Below, piece after piece: positions 36,432-45,862 of a stretch of DNA of 64,000 bases. The notes beneath the pieces are model-generated. The model was not told the origin of the DNA. It did not search any database and saw only the letters and a list, made by a program, of their open reading frames with translations. Origin of the DNA: Rhodanobacter glycinis (GTDB lineage Bacteria > Pseudomonadota > Gammaproteobacteria > Xanthomonadales > Rhodanobacteraceae); NCBI RefSeq assembly GCF_006438785.1, contig NZ_RCZB01000003.1:462544-526543 (forward strand), read 5' to 3'. A program made the translations under genes and the position numbers. Each line of letters begins with the position of its first letter. The stretch's first letter is position 1.

Positions 36432-38138
36432 ATGCGCAGTGACCTGATCAAGAGCGGCCCCGACCGCGCACCCGCGCGCGCCATGCTGCGTGCCACCGGC
36501 CTCGACGACGAGGCGATTGCGCGGCCATTGGTGGCGGTGGTGCATACCTGGTCGAACGTGAGTCCGTGCAACCTCAACCTGCGCGAACTGGCGGTCGAAG
36601 CCGCGGCCGGCATCCGTGCCGCCGGCGGCACGCCGATCGAGTTCAACACGATCGCAGTAACCGATGGCATCGCGATGGGTACGCCGGGCATGCGTGCCTC
36701 GCTGATCAGCCGCGAGGTGATCACCGACTCGATCGAACTGGCGGTGGACGGCCACTGCCTCGATGCGATGGTGGTGCTGTGCGGCTGCGACAAGACCATT
36801 CCCGCGGCGGCGATGGCGATGGCGCGATTGAACATTCCCGCGGTCGCACTGTACGGCGGCAGCATCGCGCACGGCACCCACGACAACCATCCGATCACCA
36901 TCCAGCAGGTGTTCGAGGCGGTCGGCGCGCACGGCGCGGGCAAGATCAGCGACGAGGAACTGACCGCGGTCGAGCGCGACGCCTGCCCCGGTGCCGGTGC
37001 CTGCGGCGGCCAGTTCACCGCGAACACGATGGCGATGGTGCTCTCCACGCTGGGACTGTCGCCGATGGGCTACAACGACATCCCCGCCACCCATCCGGCC
37101 AAGGGCGCGGCCGCGTTCCGCTGCGGCGAGCTGGTGATGGAATGCCTGCGCGAGAACCGTACGCCGCGCGAGCTGATCACGCGCACCTCGATGCGCAACG
37201 CGGCACGCATGGTCGCCGCCACCGCCGGCTCCACCAACGCGGTGCTGCACCTGCTGGCGATCGCGCGCGAAGCCGGCGTCACATGGTCGCTGGAAGATTT
37301 CGAACCCGCCTCGGCACATACCCCGGTGATCGCCGACCTGCTGCCCGGCGGCCGTTACACCGCGGTCGAGCTGTTCGGCGCCGGCGGCAGCGCGCGGGTG
37401 GCGCAGGAATTGATCGCCGCCGGCATGCTGGAGGACACGCCCACCGTCACCGGCCGCTCGCTGTTCGCCGAAGCCGAAGCCGCGCCGCGCGCCGAAGCGC
37501 AGGACGTGGTGCATCCGGTCGGCGCGCCACTGAAGCCGCGTGGCGGCTACTCGATCCTCTACGGCAACCTCGCGCCGGAAGGCTGCATTTTGAAACTCGC
37601 CGGCAAGGGCGCCAGCCACTTCGAAGGCCGCGCCCGCGTGTACGAAAGCGAGGAGCATGCGTTCGCCGCGGTGCAGGCCGGTGACATCGTCAAGGGCGAC
37701 GTCATCGTGATCCGCAACGAAGGTCCGGCCGGCGGCCCCGGCATGCGCGAGATGCTCGGCGTCACCGCCGCGCTGATCGGCCGCGACCTCGGCGATGACG
37801 TGGCACTGATCACCGATGGCCGTTTCAGCGGCGCCACCCACGGCTTCATGGTCGGCCACATCGCGCCGGAAGCCGCACGCGGCGGCCCGATCGCACTGCT
37901 GCACGAAGGCGACCGCATCGTGATCGATGCCGCCCGCCGCGAGATCACCACCGACGCCGACCTCGTCGCACGCCGCGCCAGCTGGCAACCGCCCGCACCG
38001 AAGCTCAGTCGCGGCGCGCTGGCCAAATACGCCTTGCTGGTCGGCTCCGCCTCCGACGGCGCCACTACCCATCCCGAAACCTCCGTGTCCGTACCCAAAC
38101 ACATCCACACCGACATCAACCAGGGAGTCACCGCATGA
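36432..38138 (+). CDS. ilvD: Dihydroxy-acid dehydratase
   Basis: The 568-residue Fe-S dehydratase serves valine and isoleucine synthesis. The cluster cysteines are in [22 protein letters not shown] and [35 protein letters not shown] is the C-terminal signature. The ATG at 36432 has only a weak GGAA upstream. The frame is open for 160 codons further, but that sequence crosses the terminator-like hairpin and is not protein-like. The end overlaps ilvC (ATGA). Confidence 0.95.
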   Translation: MRSDLIKSGPDRAPARAMLRATGLDDEAIARPLVAVVHTWSNVSPCNLNLRELAVEAAAGIRAAGGTPIEFNTIAVTDGIAMGTPGMRASLISREVITDSIELAVDGHCLDAMVVLCGCDKTIPAAAMAMARLNIPAVALYGGSIAHGTHDNHPITIQQVFEAVGAHGAGKISDEELTAVERDACPGAGACGGQFTANTMAMVLSTLGLSPMGYNDIPATHPAKGAAAFRCGELVMECLRENRTPRELITRTSMRNAARMVAATAGSTNAVLHLLAIAREAGVTWSLEDFEPASAHTPVIADLLPGGRYTAVELFGAGGSARVAQELIAAGMLEDTPTVTGRSLFAEAEAAPRAEAQDVVHPVGAPLKPRGGYSILYGNLAPEGCILKLAGKGASHFEGRARVYESEEHAFAAVQAGDIVKGDVIVIRNEGPAGGPGMREMLGVTAALIGRDLGDDVALITDGRFSGATHGFMVGHIAPEAARGGPIALLHEGDRIVIDAARREITTDADLVARRASWQPPAPKLSRGALAKYALLVGSASDGATTHPETSVSVPKHIHTDINQGVTA

Positions 38139-39145
38139 GCAGCAACAACACCCTCGCCTCATCCCGCATCGCCGTGCTCGGCTACGGCAGCCAGGGCCGC
38201 GCGCATGCGCTGAACCTGCGCGACTCCGGCCTCGACGTGGTGGTCGGCCTGCGCCCGAACGGGCCGACCTGGCACAAGGCGAAAGCCGACGGTTTCAAGG
38301 TGGCCGAGCCGGCCGAGGCCGTGAAGGGCGCCGACCTCGTCGCCGTGCTGACGCCGGACATGGTGCAGCCGACGCTGTACAAGGAGTCGATCGAGCCGAA
38401 CATCAAGCCCGGCGCGGCGCTGCTGTTCGCGCACGGCTTCAATGTGCATTTCAAGCAGATCGAACCGCGCGCCGACATCGACGTGATCCTGGTTGCGCCG
38501 AAGGGCCCTGGCGCGCTGGTGCGCAGCGAGTACGAACGCGGCCGCGGCGTGCCGTGCATCTGGGCCGTGCACCAGGACGTCAGCGGCCTGGCCGAGGCGA
38601 AGACCAAGGCGTATGCCGACGGCATCGGCGGCGGCCGCGCGATGATCATCAAGACCGACTTCAAGGAAGAGACCGAGACCGACCTGTTCGGCGAGCAGGC
38701 GGTGCTGTGCGGCGGCGCCAGCGAGCTGGTGATCAAGGGTTTCGAAACCCTGGTCGAGGCCGGCTACCAACCGGAGATCGCCTATTACGAGGTGATGCAC
38801 GAGCTGAAGCTGATCGTCGACCTGTTCTACGAGGGCGGCCTGGCGAAGATGCTGCAATTCGTCTCCGAGACCGCGCAGTACGGCGACTACGTCAGTGGCC
38901 CGCGGATTGTCGACGCCGGCACCAAGGCGCGCATGAAGGAAGTGCTCACCGACATCCAGGACGGCACCTTCGCGCGCAACTGGACGGCCGAATACGCCGC
39001 CGGCCTGCCGAACTACAAGCGCCTCAAGCAGGCCGACCTCGACCATCCGATCGAAGTGGTTGGCGCGAAGCTGCGCGCGCAGATGCCGTGGCTGCAGCCG
39101 ACCACCGCACCCGCCGCTGTCGCGCCGTTGAAGAAAACCGGCTGA
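38135..39145 (+). CDS. ilvC: Ketol-acid reductoisomerase, class I
   Basis: The 336-residue enzyme isomerises and reduces acetolactate or acetohydroxybutyrate. [21 protein letters not shown] is the Rossmann loop. [21 protein letters not shown] and the metal ligands in [12 protein letters not shown] and [19 protein letters not shown] are present. The short class I form has one knotted domain. The cofactor loop reads [12 protein letters not shown] rather than the usual serine-rich version. A Pro/Ala tail follows residue 320. Confidence 0.95.
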   Translation: MSSNNTLASSRIAVLGYGSQGRAHALNLRDSGLDVVVGLRPNGPTWHKAKADGFKVAEPAEAVKGADLVAVLTPDMVQPTLYKESIEPNIKPGAALLFAHGFNVHFKQIEPRADIDVILVAPKGPGALVRSEYERGRGVPCIWAVHQDVSGLAEAKTKAYADGIGGGRAMIIKTDFKEETETDLFGEQAVLCGGASELVIKGFETLVEAGYQPEIAYYEVMHELKLIVDLFYEGGLAKMLQFVSETAQYGDYVSGPRIVDAGTKARMKEVLTDIQDGTFARNWTAEYAAGLPNYKRLKQADLDHPIEVVGAKLRAQMPWLQPTTAPAAVAPLKKTG

Positions 39146-39154
39146 CTGCATCTG

Positions 39155-39254
39155 CCCCTCCCCCTGCAACGCGGGAGAGGTCGGGAGGGGATGCCGCTTT
39201 TGACTTTCGAGCAACAGCGCCCCTCTCCAAACCTCCCCTGCTTTGCTGGGGAGG
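39155..39254. repeat. Hairpin repeats between ilvC and ilvB
   Basis: cccctcc near 39155 pairs with ggagggg near 39184. A second stem, cctcccctgc (39232-39241) with gctggggagg (39245-39254), has one mismatch and a 3-base loop. Between them lies gcttttgacttt, which also occurs after ilvB at about 41146. No T-run follows, so this is probably a dispersed repeat that may affect mRNA stability. Confidence 0.6.
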
Positions 39255-39288
39255 AAGCACAGCATCGAATCCTCTGGGAATTTATTTT

Positions 39289-41145
39289 GTGAATGCGCAA
39301 CCACTGAAAGCCGAAACCGCGACAGACCGGCATCCGCTCGCCGGCCAGGCCATGAGCGGCGCCGAGGTGATCGTGCAGGTATTCGCCGGCGAAGGCGTCG
39401 AGGTGATGTTCGGCTATTCCGGCGGCGCGATCCTGCCGGTATACGACGCGGTGTTCCGCTACAACGCCGAACATCCGCGCGCCAATGGTGGCGAGGCGAT
39501 GCCGCTGATCGTACCGGCCAACGAACAGGGCGCAGGTTTCATGGCCGCCGGCTATGCGCGCGCGTCCGGCAAGGTCGGCGTGGCGGTAGTCACCTCCGGC
39601 CCCGGCGCCACCAACATGGTCACGCCGGTGCGCGACTCGATGGCCGACTCGATCCCGCTGGTGGTGATCTGCGGCCAGGTCGGCACCGCGGCGATCGGCA
39701 GCGACGCGTTCCAGGAGGCGCCGATCAGCAACATCATGGGTGCCTGTGCCAAACACGTGTTCCTGGTCACCGATGCGGCGCAGCTCGAAGCGACCATGCG
39801 CACCGCGTTCACGCTCGCCCGCAGCGGCCGGCCCGGTCCGGTGGTGGTGGACGTGCCCAAGGACGTGCAGAACACCGCACTCGCCTGGCGCGGCAGCGGC
39901 GAGCTGGCCCTGAGTGGTTACCGCACGCGATTGCGCACGGTGGAACAGGCGACGCTGAGCGACACCGACTGCGCTGCGTTGTTCACCGCGCTGATGCGGG
40001 CGCAGCGCCCGCTGATCTACGCCGGCGGCGGCGTGATCGCGGCCGAGGCGGCGGACGCGCTGCGCGCGTTCGTCGACGCATTCGGCCTGCCGGTGACCAC
40101 CACCTTGATGGGCCTGGGCGGATTCGACAGCACCGACCCGCTGGCGCTGCACCTGCTCGGCATGCACGGCACCGCGTATGCGAATTACGCGGTGGAGGAT
40201 TGCGACTTCGTGCTGGCGCTGGGCGCGCGCTTCGATGACCGCGTGGCCGGCGTGCCGGACAAGTTCGCCCCGCGTGCGAAGTTCATCGCCCAGGTCGACA
40301 TCGACCCGTCCGAGATCGGCAAGGTGAAAGCCGTCGACTGGCATCACGTCGGCCCGCTCACCCGCGCGCTGGATCGGTTGACCGCCTATGGTCGCGCGCA
40401 CGGCCTGCATCCGCAGCTGACCGCGTGGCATGCGCGCGTGGCCGAACTGAAGCGCGCGCACGCGATGAACTATGACCGCGCCAGTGCGCTGGTCCAGCCG
40501 TACGCCGTGCTGGAAGCGATCAACCGGCACACGCAGGGCCGCGCGATTGTCAGCACCGGCGTCGGCCAGCACCAGATGTGGGCGGCGCAGTACTTCGACT
40601 TCCGCGCGCCGCGGCATTGGCTCACCTCCGGCTCGATGGGCACGATGGGCTTCGGTCTGCCGGCGGCGATCGGCGCGCAGTTTGCGCATCCCGACAAGCT
40701 GGTCATCGACATCGATGGCGACGCCAGCATCCGCATGAACATCGGCGAGCTGGAAACCGTCACCACCTACAACCTGCCGGTGAAGGTGGTCGTGCTCAAC
40801 AACGTCGGCGACGGCATGGTGCGGCAGTGGCAGAAGCTGTACTTCAAGGGACGTTTCGCCGCCTCCGACAAGAGCCTGCACAAGAAGGACTTCGTGCTCG
40901 CCGCACAGGCCGACGGATTTGCATGGGCTCAGCGGCTGGAGCGCACGGAGGAGCTGGAGGCGACGATCGCCGCGTTCCTCGCGTTCGAAGGTCCGGCCTT
41001 CCTCGAAGTGATGATCGATCCGGATGCCGGCGTGTATCCGATGGTCGGACCCGGCGCCAGTTACGCGCAGATGATCACCGGCGACTTCATTCCCTCTCGG
41101 GCGGCGCCGGTCGCGCACGAGGACTCACCGTCCCACATGTTCTGA
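39289..41145 (+). CDS. ilvB: Acetolactate synthase large (catalytic) subunit
   Basis: The product is 618 residues from a GTG at 39289 (MNAQPLKAET), ahead of the conserved start MSGAEVIVQVFAGEGVEVMF. The catalytic glutamate lies in VPANEQGAGFMAAGYARASG. The ThDP-binding motif is DGDASIRMNIGELETVTTYNLPVKVVVLNN, given here only to mark the GDG...NN span near residues 480-510. It makes acetolactate or 2-aceto-2-hydroxybutyrate with its regulatory partner. An in-frame ATG near 39351 would remove about 20 residues. It sits between two repeat-filled gaps. Confidence 0.93.
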   Translation: MNAQPLKAETATDRHPLAGQAMSGAEVIVQVFAGEGVEVMFGYSGGAILPVYDAVFRYNAEHPRANGGEAMPLIVPANEQGAGFMAAGYARASGKVGVAVVTSGPGATNMVTPVRDSMADSIPLVVICGQVGTAAIGSDAFQEAPISNIMGACAKHVFLVTDAAQLEATMRTAFTLARSGRPGPVVVDVPKDVQNTALAWRGSGELALSGYRTRLRTVEQATLSDTDCAALFTALMRAQRPLIYAGGGVIAAEAADALRAFVDAFGLPVTTTLMGLGGFDSTDPLALHLLGMHGTAYANYAVEDCDFVLALGARFDDRVAGVPDKFAPRAKFIAQVDIDPSEIGKVKAVDWHHVGPLTRALDRLTAYGRAHGLHPQLTAWHARVAELKRAHAMNYDRASALVQPYAVLEAINRHTQGRAIVSTGVGQHQMWAAQYFDFRAPRHWLTSGSMGTMGFGLPAAIGAQFAHPDKLVIDIDGDASIRMNIGELETVTTYNLPVKVVVLNNVGDGMVRQWQKLYFKGRFAASDKSLHKKDFVLAAQADGFAWAQRLERTEELEATIAAFLAFEGPAFLEVMIDPDAGVYPMVGPGASYAQMITGDFIPSRAAPVAHEDSPSHMF

Positions 41146-41158
41146 GCTTTTGACTTTC

Positions 41159-41193
41159 CCTTCTCCCTTAGGGAGAAGGTGGCCCAAAGGGCC
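41159..41193. repeat. Two tandem hairpins after ilvB
   Basis: ccttctccc-tta-gggagaagg (41159-41179) is a perfect 9-bp stem. ggccc-aaa-gggcc (41181-41193) follows at once. The preceding gcttttgacttt is shared with the ilvC-ilvB gap. Confidence 0.7.
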
Positions 41194-41256
41194 GGATGAG
41201 GGTACGGGCGAGCCTTGGCGCCTCGCTCCGCCTGAACCCTCACCCGCCTGTCGGCA

Positions 41257-41277
41257 CCCTCTCCCGAAGGGAGAGGG
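41257..41277. repeat. ccctctccc/gggagaggg hairpin before ilvM
   Basis: A perfect 9-bp stem with loop gaa ends 21 bases before the ilvM start. It is the same core as the hairpin at 1648-1676. It is too close to the start for a terminator and has no T-run. Confidence 0.7.
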
Positions 41278-41298
41278 ATTCACCTCTGGAGTCCCGCC

Positions 41299-41547
41299 AT
41301 GAACCACACCCTGTCCATCCTGTTGCAGAACGAAGCCGGCGCGCTGGTGCGCGTGGCCGGGCTGTTCGCCGCGCGCGGCTACAACATCGACACGCTGACG
41401 GTGGCGGCGACGCACGACCCGGCGGTGTCGCGGCTGACCCTGAGCCTGCAATGCGACGATGCCTCCCTCAGCCAGATCCTGCAGCAGACCCGCAAGCTGG
41501 TCGATGTACTGCAGGTCGCACATCCGGCGACGGCACTGGCCGCATGA
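41299..41547 (+). CDS. ilvM: Acetolactate synthase small subunit, short ACT-only form
   Basis: The 82-residue protein consists of one ACT domain ([31 protein letters not shown]). This is similar in length to IlvM (about 87 residues) and about half of IlvN/IlvH-type full subunits. It stabilises the catalytic subunit and tunes valine feedback. CTGGAG at about 41286 serves as the ribosome binding site. The end overlaps ilvA (ATGA). Confidence 0.88.
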   Translation: MNHTLSILLQNEAGALVRVAGLFAARGYNIDTLTVAATHDPAVSRLTLSLQCDDASLSQILQQTRKLVDVLQVAHPATALAA

Positions 41548-43100
41548 GTGCACTCGCCGTCGCTGACGATGAACCGGTGGCGATCGACTTGCTGGCGCAG
41601 ATACATGCCGCGCGCGTCTACGAGGTGGCACGTGAATCGGCGCTGGAATCGGCACCGCTGCTGAGTGCGCGGCTGGGCCAGCGCGTACTGTTCAAGCGCG
41701 AGGATCAGCAACCGGTGTTCTCGTTCAAGCTGCGCGGCGCCTACAACTGCATGGTGCAGCTGGACGCTGCGCAACGCGCGCGCGGAGTGGTCGCCGCCTC
41801 CGCCGGCAATCATGCGCAGGGCGTGGCGCTGGCCGCGGCGAAGCTGGGCATCCACGCCACCATCGTGATGCCGGTCACCGCGCCGCAGCTGAAGGTGGAC
41901 GCGGTGCGACGCTTCGGCGGTGCGATGGTCGACGTGGTGCTGGCCGGGGATTCGTACAGCGATGCGCAAGCCGCCGCCGCGCAGCTGCAGGCCGGGCACG
42001 GCGCGGTGTTCGTGCACCCGTTCGACGATCTGGCAGTGATCGCCGGCCAGGGCACCATCGCGCTGGAAATCCTGCGCCAGCATCCGGGTCCGCTGCAGGC
42101 GGTGTTCGTACCGGTCGGCGGCGGCGGGTTGCTCGCGGGCGTGGCGGCGTGCATCAAGGCGCTGCGACCGGAGGTGCAGGTGATCGGCGTGCAGGCCGCG
42201 GACTCGGACGCGATGGCAAGCTCGCTCGAGGCCGACGCTCGCATCGTGCTGGACGAGGTCGGCCTGTTCGCCGACGGCACCGCGGTGAAGCAGGTCGGCG
42301 CGCTGACGTTTGAGCTATGTCGCCGGCATGTGGACGCGATGCTGCGGGTGGACACCGACGCGATCTGTGCGGCGATCCGCGACATCTACCAGGAAACTCG
42401 CAGTGTGCCGGAGCCGTCTGGCGCGCTGGCGCTGGCCGGGTTGAAGCAGTACGTCGCCACACACGGCACCGGTGCCGGCGCGCTGGTGGCGATCGTCTCC
42501 GGCGCCAACATGAATTTCGACCGCCTGCGCTTCGTCGCCGAACGCGCCGAGGTCGGCGAGCAGCGCGAGGCGGTGTTCGCCGTGACCATCCCGGAAGAAC
42601 GCGGCAGCTTCCGCCGCTTCTGCGCCGCGCTAGGCAAGCACGGCATCACCGAGTTCAACTACCGCATCGGCGATGCCCGCTCGGCACATATCTTCGTGGG
42701 CATACAGATCGCCGACCGCGCCGAGCGCGAAGCACTGGCGGGAGCCTTCCGCGCGCAGCAGTTCGACGTGCTCGACCTCACCGACGACGAGCTGGCCAAG
42801 TTGCACCTGCGGCACATGATCGGCGGCCGTTCGCCACTGGCCCGGCACGAAGTGCTGTATCGCTTCGAGTTTCCCGAGCGTCCCGGCGCGCTGGTGCGCT
42901 TTCTCGACCAGCTGCATCCGGACTGGAACATCAGCCTGTTCCACTACCGCAGTCATGGCGCCGACTACGGCCGCATCCTGGTCGGCATCCAGGTGCCGCC
43001 GCACGAGCGAGCGCTGTTCCAGCGCTTCCTCGAAACGCTGGGTTATCCGCATGTCGATGAAAGCGGGCACCCCGCCTATCGGCTGTTGTTGCAGGGTTGA
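41544..43100 (+). CDS. ilvA: Threonine ammonia-lyase, biosynthetic
   Basis: The 518-residue protein has a PLP-dependent catalytic half followed by two ACT-like regulatory domains (from about residues 345 and 435). The PLP lysine is in [27 protein letters not shown] binds substrate, and [10 protein letters not shown] holds the cofactor phosphate. [17 protein letters not shown] and [16 protein letters not shown] open the regulatory repeats, so isoleucine inhibition is expected. It makes 2-oxobutyrate, linking thrABC output to isoleucine. It is the last gene of the leu-ilv operon, eight bases from the convergent GGDEF gene. Confidence 0.95.
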   Translation: MSALAVADDEPVAIDLLAQIHAARVYEVARESALESAPLLSARLGQRVLFKREDQQPVFSFKLRGAYNCMVQLDAAQRARGVVAASAGNHAQGVALAAAKLGIHATIVMPVTAPQLKVDAVRRFGGAMVDVVLAGDSYSDAQAAAAQLQAGHGAVFVHPFDDLAVIAGQGTIALEILRQHPGPLQAVFVPVGGGGLLAGVAACIKALRPEVQVIGVQAADSDAMASSLEADARIVLDEVGLFADGTAVKQVGALTFELCRRHVDAMLRVDTDAICAAIRDIYQETRSVPEPSGALALAGLKQYVATHGTGAGALVAIVSGANMNFDRLRFVAERAEVGEQREAVFAVTIPEERGSFRRFCAALGKHGITEFNYRIGDARSAHIFVGIQIADRAEREALAGAFRAQQFDVLDLTDDELAKLHLRHMIGGRSPLARHEVLYRFEFPERPGALVRFLDQLHPDWNISLFHYRSHGADYGRILVGIQVPPHERALFQRFLETLGYPHVDESGHPAYRLLLQG

Positions 43101-43108
43101 GAAGCCGC

Positions 43109-44263
43109 TCAGAACAGGTCGATGCTGCCGGGCGCCATCGCCTGGGCCAGCAGACCCTGGGCGGCCAGGCTCTCGTAGCCGTGGGTGCGGTCGCGGCCGT
43201 TTTTCTTGGCGAAGTACAGCGCCTTGTCGGCGCGGTCCAGCACCGTGGCCGGATAATCGCTGTCGCCGATGCGCGCATAGCCGATGCTGACGGTGACGTG
43301 CTCGACCTGCGGAAAAACCTGCGCGGCAACCCGTCGGCGAAAGCGCTCCAGCGCCGCATGCACGGTTGACTCGTCGCTCGCACTCAGCAGCACCACGAAC
43401 TCTTCACCGCCGAAGCGGAACAGCACGTCGCCCTGACGGAAGCTGGCACGCATCTGCTGCGCCAGCAACAGGATCACCTCGTCACCGTAGATGTGCCCAT
43501 AGCTGTCGTTGATCCGCTTGAAGTGGTCGATGTCGAGGATCGCCAGCCACACCTGCACCGGCGCGGCAGCACCGCGGCGGTCGACCGCGAGTTCATCGGC
43601 ACGGGCCGGGCTGTCATGCCGGCTCAGCAGTCGCTGCAGGTGACGTTCGAACGTGCGCCGGTTGTACAGGCCAGTCAGCTTGTCGCGCTCGCTCTCGTTG
43701 AGCAGCGCGGTGTAATTGGCGTAGATGCGTGCAAAGCCTTCCACCAGCGACCGGCTGGCGCTGGGCGGCACTTCGCTGTCGAGCTGCAAGGCGCCGATCG
43801 CGCGGCCTTCGCAGAGAATCGGCGCCACCAGTCGGTGCATGCCCGGGCCAATGATTTCGGCAAGCACCTCGGGCCGCTCGATGCACTGGCGCATCGAGGC
43901 CAGCGCAGGATCGGCCTGATCCGGCTCGATCACCTGCAGCTGGTAGTGACCCTGCGCATCGGGCGTGCAATGCACCACGCTCTCCAGTTCGCCGCAACCG
44001 CCAGCCGCGCGTTTGGCCAGCGACACGCTGCGCGCCAAGGCCAGTTCGGCCAGTGACAGCACCAGGCTGTGATCGAGCGCATCGATGTCACGGTGATGGG
44101 TGAACGCGGCCACCGAATCGAGCAGGCGCGAATGCGCCAGCATGCCGGCGGCACTGGTCGAAGGCGGCACACGCAGCACCGGCACGGCGCCAGCCACTGG
44201 TGCACCAGGTTCGGTGTGCAGTGGTGTGGGGCAGTCACGCTGGGTGATTTCGGACTTGACCAT
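43109..44263 (-). CDS. Soluble diguanylate cyclase with GAF-like sensor
   Basis: The product is 384 residues from the ATG at 44263 (MVKSEITQRD). There is no membrane segment. Residues 40-200 look like a degenerate GAF domain (LVAPILCEGRAIGALQLDSE). A GGDEF domain follows, with LTGLYNRRTFERHL, the metal-binding LDIDHFKRINDSYGH and GGEEF at about residue 285. RQGD five residues upstream forms an inhibitory site. It should be an active, feedback-inhibited cyclic di-GMP synthase. A further in-frame start at 44320 would add 19 residues. Confidence 0.9.
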   Translation of the reverse strand: MVKSEITQRDCPTPLHTEPGAPVAGAVPVLRVPPSTSAAGMLAHSRLLDSVAAFTHHRDIDALDHSLVLSLAELALARSVSLAKRAAGGCGELESVVHCTPDAQGHYQLQVIEPDQADPALASMRQCIERPEVLAEIIGPGMHRLVAPILCEGRAIGALQLDSEVPPSASRSLVEGFARIYANYTALLNESERDKLTGLYNRRTFERHLQRLLSRHDSPARADELAVDRRGAAAPVQVWLAILDIDHFKRINDSYGHIYGDEVILLLAQQMRASFRQGDVLFRFGGEEFVVLLSASDESTVHAALERFRRRVAAQVFPQVEHVTVSIGYARIGDSDYPATVLDRADKALYFAKKNGRDRTHGYESLAAQGLLAQAMAPGSIDLF

Positions 44264-44503
44264 CGGGATTCCGGGTGGCGTCGACACTTGCCGTCGACGC
44301 CCCATGCAGGGGCTACCCAATTGGGAAGTCCTGCCAGCGTATCGGCCGCCACGCGCCGGGCTTTAGCGCGCACTGGGCGGATAGCTCCGAGAAACCCGCC
44401 GCCGAGGCGCTGCGGGTGCCCGGGAACGTGTCGTGATCGACGCTATCGCGATGGCATCGGCGGGCACGCCATCGGCTGCAGCCACTCACGCTAAACTTGG
44501 CCA

Positions 44504-45532
44504 ATGGCCACTTCCTCGCGTAAACGCCAACCGCGCAAGCCCGCTCCCTCGCCCGCCACGCGTCCACGACCCGGTGCATCGAAGCCCTCCGGCAAGAACC
44601 CGGCCGGACCGGCAGACAGCTCCACCCGCGCCACCCGGGTGCTGGCCTGGCTTTTGCGCAAGCTGCCGGCGCGCCATCGCGAAAAGGCGCTGGATTATCT
44701 GGTGCTGACCCGCATGGATCGTCCGATCGGTGCATTGCTGCTGCTGTGGCCGACCTGGTGGGCGCTGTGGCTGGCCGCCGGTGATTTCCCGCCGTGGAAG
44801 CCGTTGATCATCTTCACCGTGGGCGTGTTCGCGATGCGCGCGGCCGGCTGCGCCATCAACGACTACGCCGACCGCAAGCTTGATCCACTGGTGGCGCGCA
44901 CCGCCGGACGGCCGATCGCCAGCGGCCGGGTGACCCCGCGCGAAGCATTGATCGTGTTCGCCGCGTTACTGGTGTTCGCGTTCGTGCTGGTGCTGTTCAC
45001 CAACCGGCTGACCATTGAGCTGTCGTTCGCCGGCGCCGCGCTGGCGGCGCTGTATCCGTTCACCAAACGCTATACCTACATGCCGCAGGTGGTGCTCGGC
45101 GCCGCGTTCGGATGGTCGATCCCGATGGCGTTTGCCGCGGTGATGAACACCGTGCCGCCGGTGGGCTGGCTGCTGTTCATCGGCAACATCATCTGGTCGG
45201 TGGTGTACGACACCGAATACGCGATGGTCGACCGCGAGGACGACATCAAGGCCGGCGCGAAATCCACTGCCGTGCTGTTCGGCGACGCCGATCTTCCGAT
45301 CCTCGGCGTGCTGATGGGCACGTTCCTGCTGACCATGCTGTTCGTCGGCCAGCGCGCCGCGCTGGGCTGGCCGTACTGGCTCGGCCTGCTGGTGGCTGCC
45401 GGATTGTTCGGCTATCAGCACTGGCTGATCCGCGACCGGCTGCGCGGCGCCTGTCTCGCCGCATTCCGCCACAACAACTGGCTCGGCCTGGCAGTGTGGA
45501 TCGGCATTGTGCTGGCGCTGGCGTTGCGCTGA
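44504..45532 (+). CDS. ubiA: 4-hydroxybenzoate polyprenyltransferase
   Basis: The 342-residue inner-membrane enzyme prenylates 4-hydroxybenzoate in ubiquinone synthesis. The first Asp-rich motif, NDYADRKLD, is at about residue 119, and the second is DREDDIKAGAKST near 245. About eight hydrophobic helices are visible. The first 50 residues are a Pro/Lys/Arg-rich tail absent from E. coli UbiA (about 290 residues). A later start is hard to place, because the conserved LDYLVLTRMDRPIG follows soon after. The gene stands alone and is divergent from the GGDEF gene. Confidence 0.92.
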   Translation: MATSSRKRQPRKPAPSPATRPRPGASKPSGKNPAGPADSSTRATRVLAWLLRKLPARHREKALDYLVLTRMDRPIGALLLLWPTWWALWLAAGDFPPWKPLIIFTVGVFAMRAAGCAINDYADRKLDPLVARTAGRPIASGRVTPREALIVFAALLVFAFVLVLFTNRLTIELSFAGAALAALYPFTKRYTYMPQVVLGAAFGWSIPMAFAAVMNTVPPVGWLLFIGNIIWSVVYDTEYAMVDREDDIKAGAKSTAVLFGDADLPILGVLMGTFLLTMLFVGQRAALGWPYWLGLLVAAGLFGYQHWLIRDRLRGACLAAFRHNNWLGLAVWIGIVLALALR

Positions 45533-45627
45533 GAAAATCGCGTTGCGCGGCGAGGCAACCCATCTTGCGATTTGCAGGTGCGCGGCTGCGATCCTCACAT
45601 GACGATCTGCTTGCCATGATGCGTGGT

Positions 45628-45641
45628 TTAGACGTCTAAAT
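45628..45641. promoter_or_regulatory. Perfect palindrome TTTAGACGTCTAAA
   Basis: This 14-bp perfect palindrome lies about 220 bases before the TonB receptor start. Its core AGACGTCT equals a MetJ (methionine repressor) half-operator, but MetJ sites are tandem 8-mers and the neighbouring 8-mers do not match. It may be the operator of another dimeric repressor. Confidence 0.45.
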
Positions 45642-45649
45642 TTCAGCCT

Positions 45650-45679
45650 TGTCATGCCACGGCCTACCTAACTGTCACA
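45650..45679 (+). promoter_or_regulatory. Two PHO-box-like half-sites
   Basis: TTGTCAT (45650-45656) and CTGTCAC (45673-45679) each resemble a PhoB 7-mer. Their starts are 23 bases apart, one off two helical repeats of 11, and no middle copy is seen. It is a weak indication that the downstream receptor responds to phosphate. Confidence 0.25.
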
Positions 45680-45862
45680 AGGCGACCTTAGGCTGCATGT
45701 TCGCTAGAGCCTGTGACGGAAATCGGAAATCCACAGGCAGGGACGCTTCTGTACGAAACCTGCGCCGACGATGCCGATCATTCCAGCTGGAAGGCGCCGG
45801 CGTCATTTCGTACGTACTTCCCGCACGGCTCCGCGATCTCCCCATCCCCCGGAGCATTCAAC

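Larger units (their letters stand above)
45533..45862. other. Long regulatory leader before a TonB receptor gene
   Basis: These 330 bases hold no convincing gene. They contain a 14-bp palindrome (45628-45641), two TGTCA-type half-sites (45650-45656, 45673-45679) and a possible -10-like ccttag at about 45687. A long transcribed leader would follow, with a gcagg/cctgc stem near 45745-45775. No known riboswitch consensus is recognised. Confidence 0.45.

Noticed and set aside
37927..39288. An upstream in-frame extension of ilvB across ilvC
   Set aside because: The extension is Arg/Gly-rich shadow sequence of ilvC; ilvB homology begins shortly after 39289.
45628..45641. A definite MetJ box
   Set aside because: MetJ operators are tandem 8-mers; only one copy matches here and no met gene is adjacent.
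45641..45862. A riboswitch in the TonB receptor leader
   Set aside because: No B12-box, THI-box, SAM or other known consensus is recognisable; only short unconnected stems are seen.
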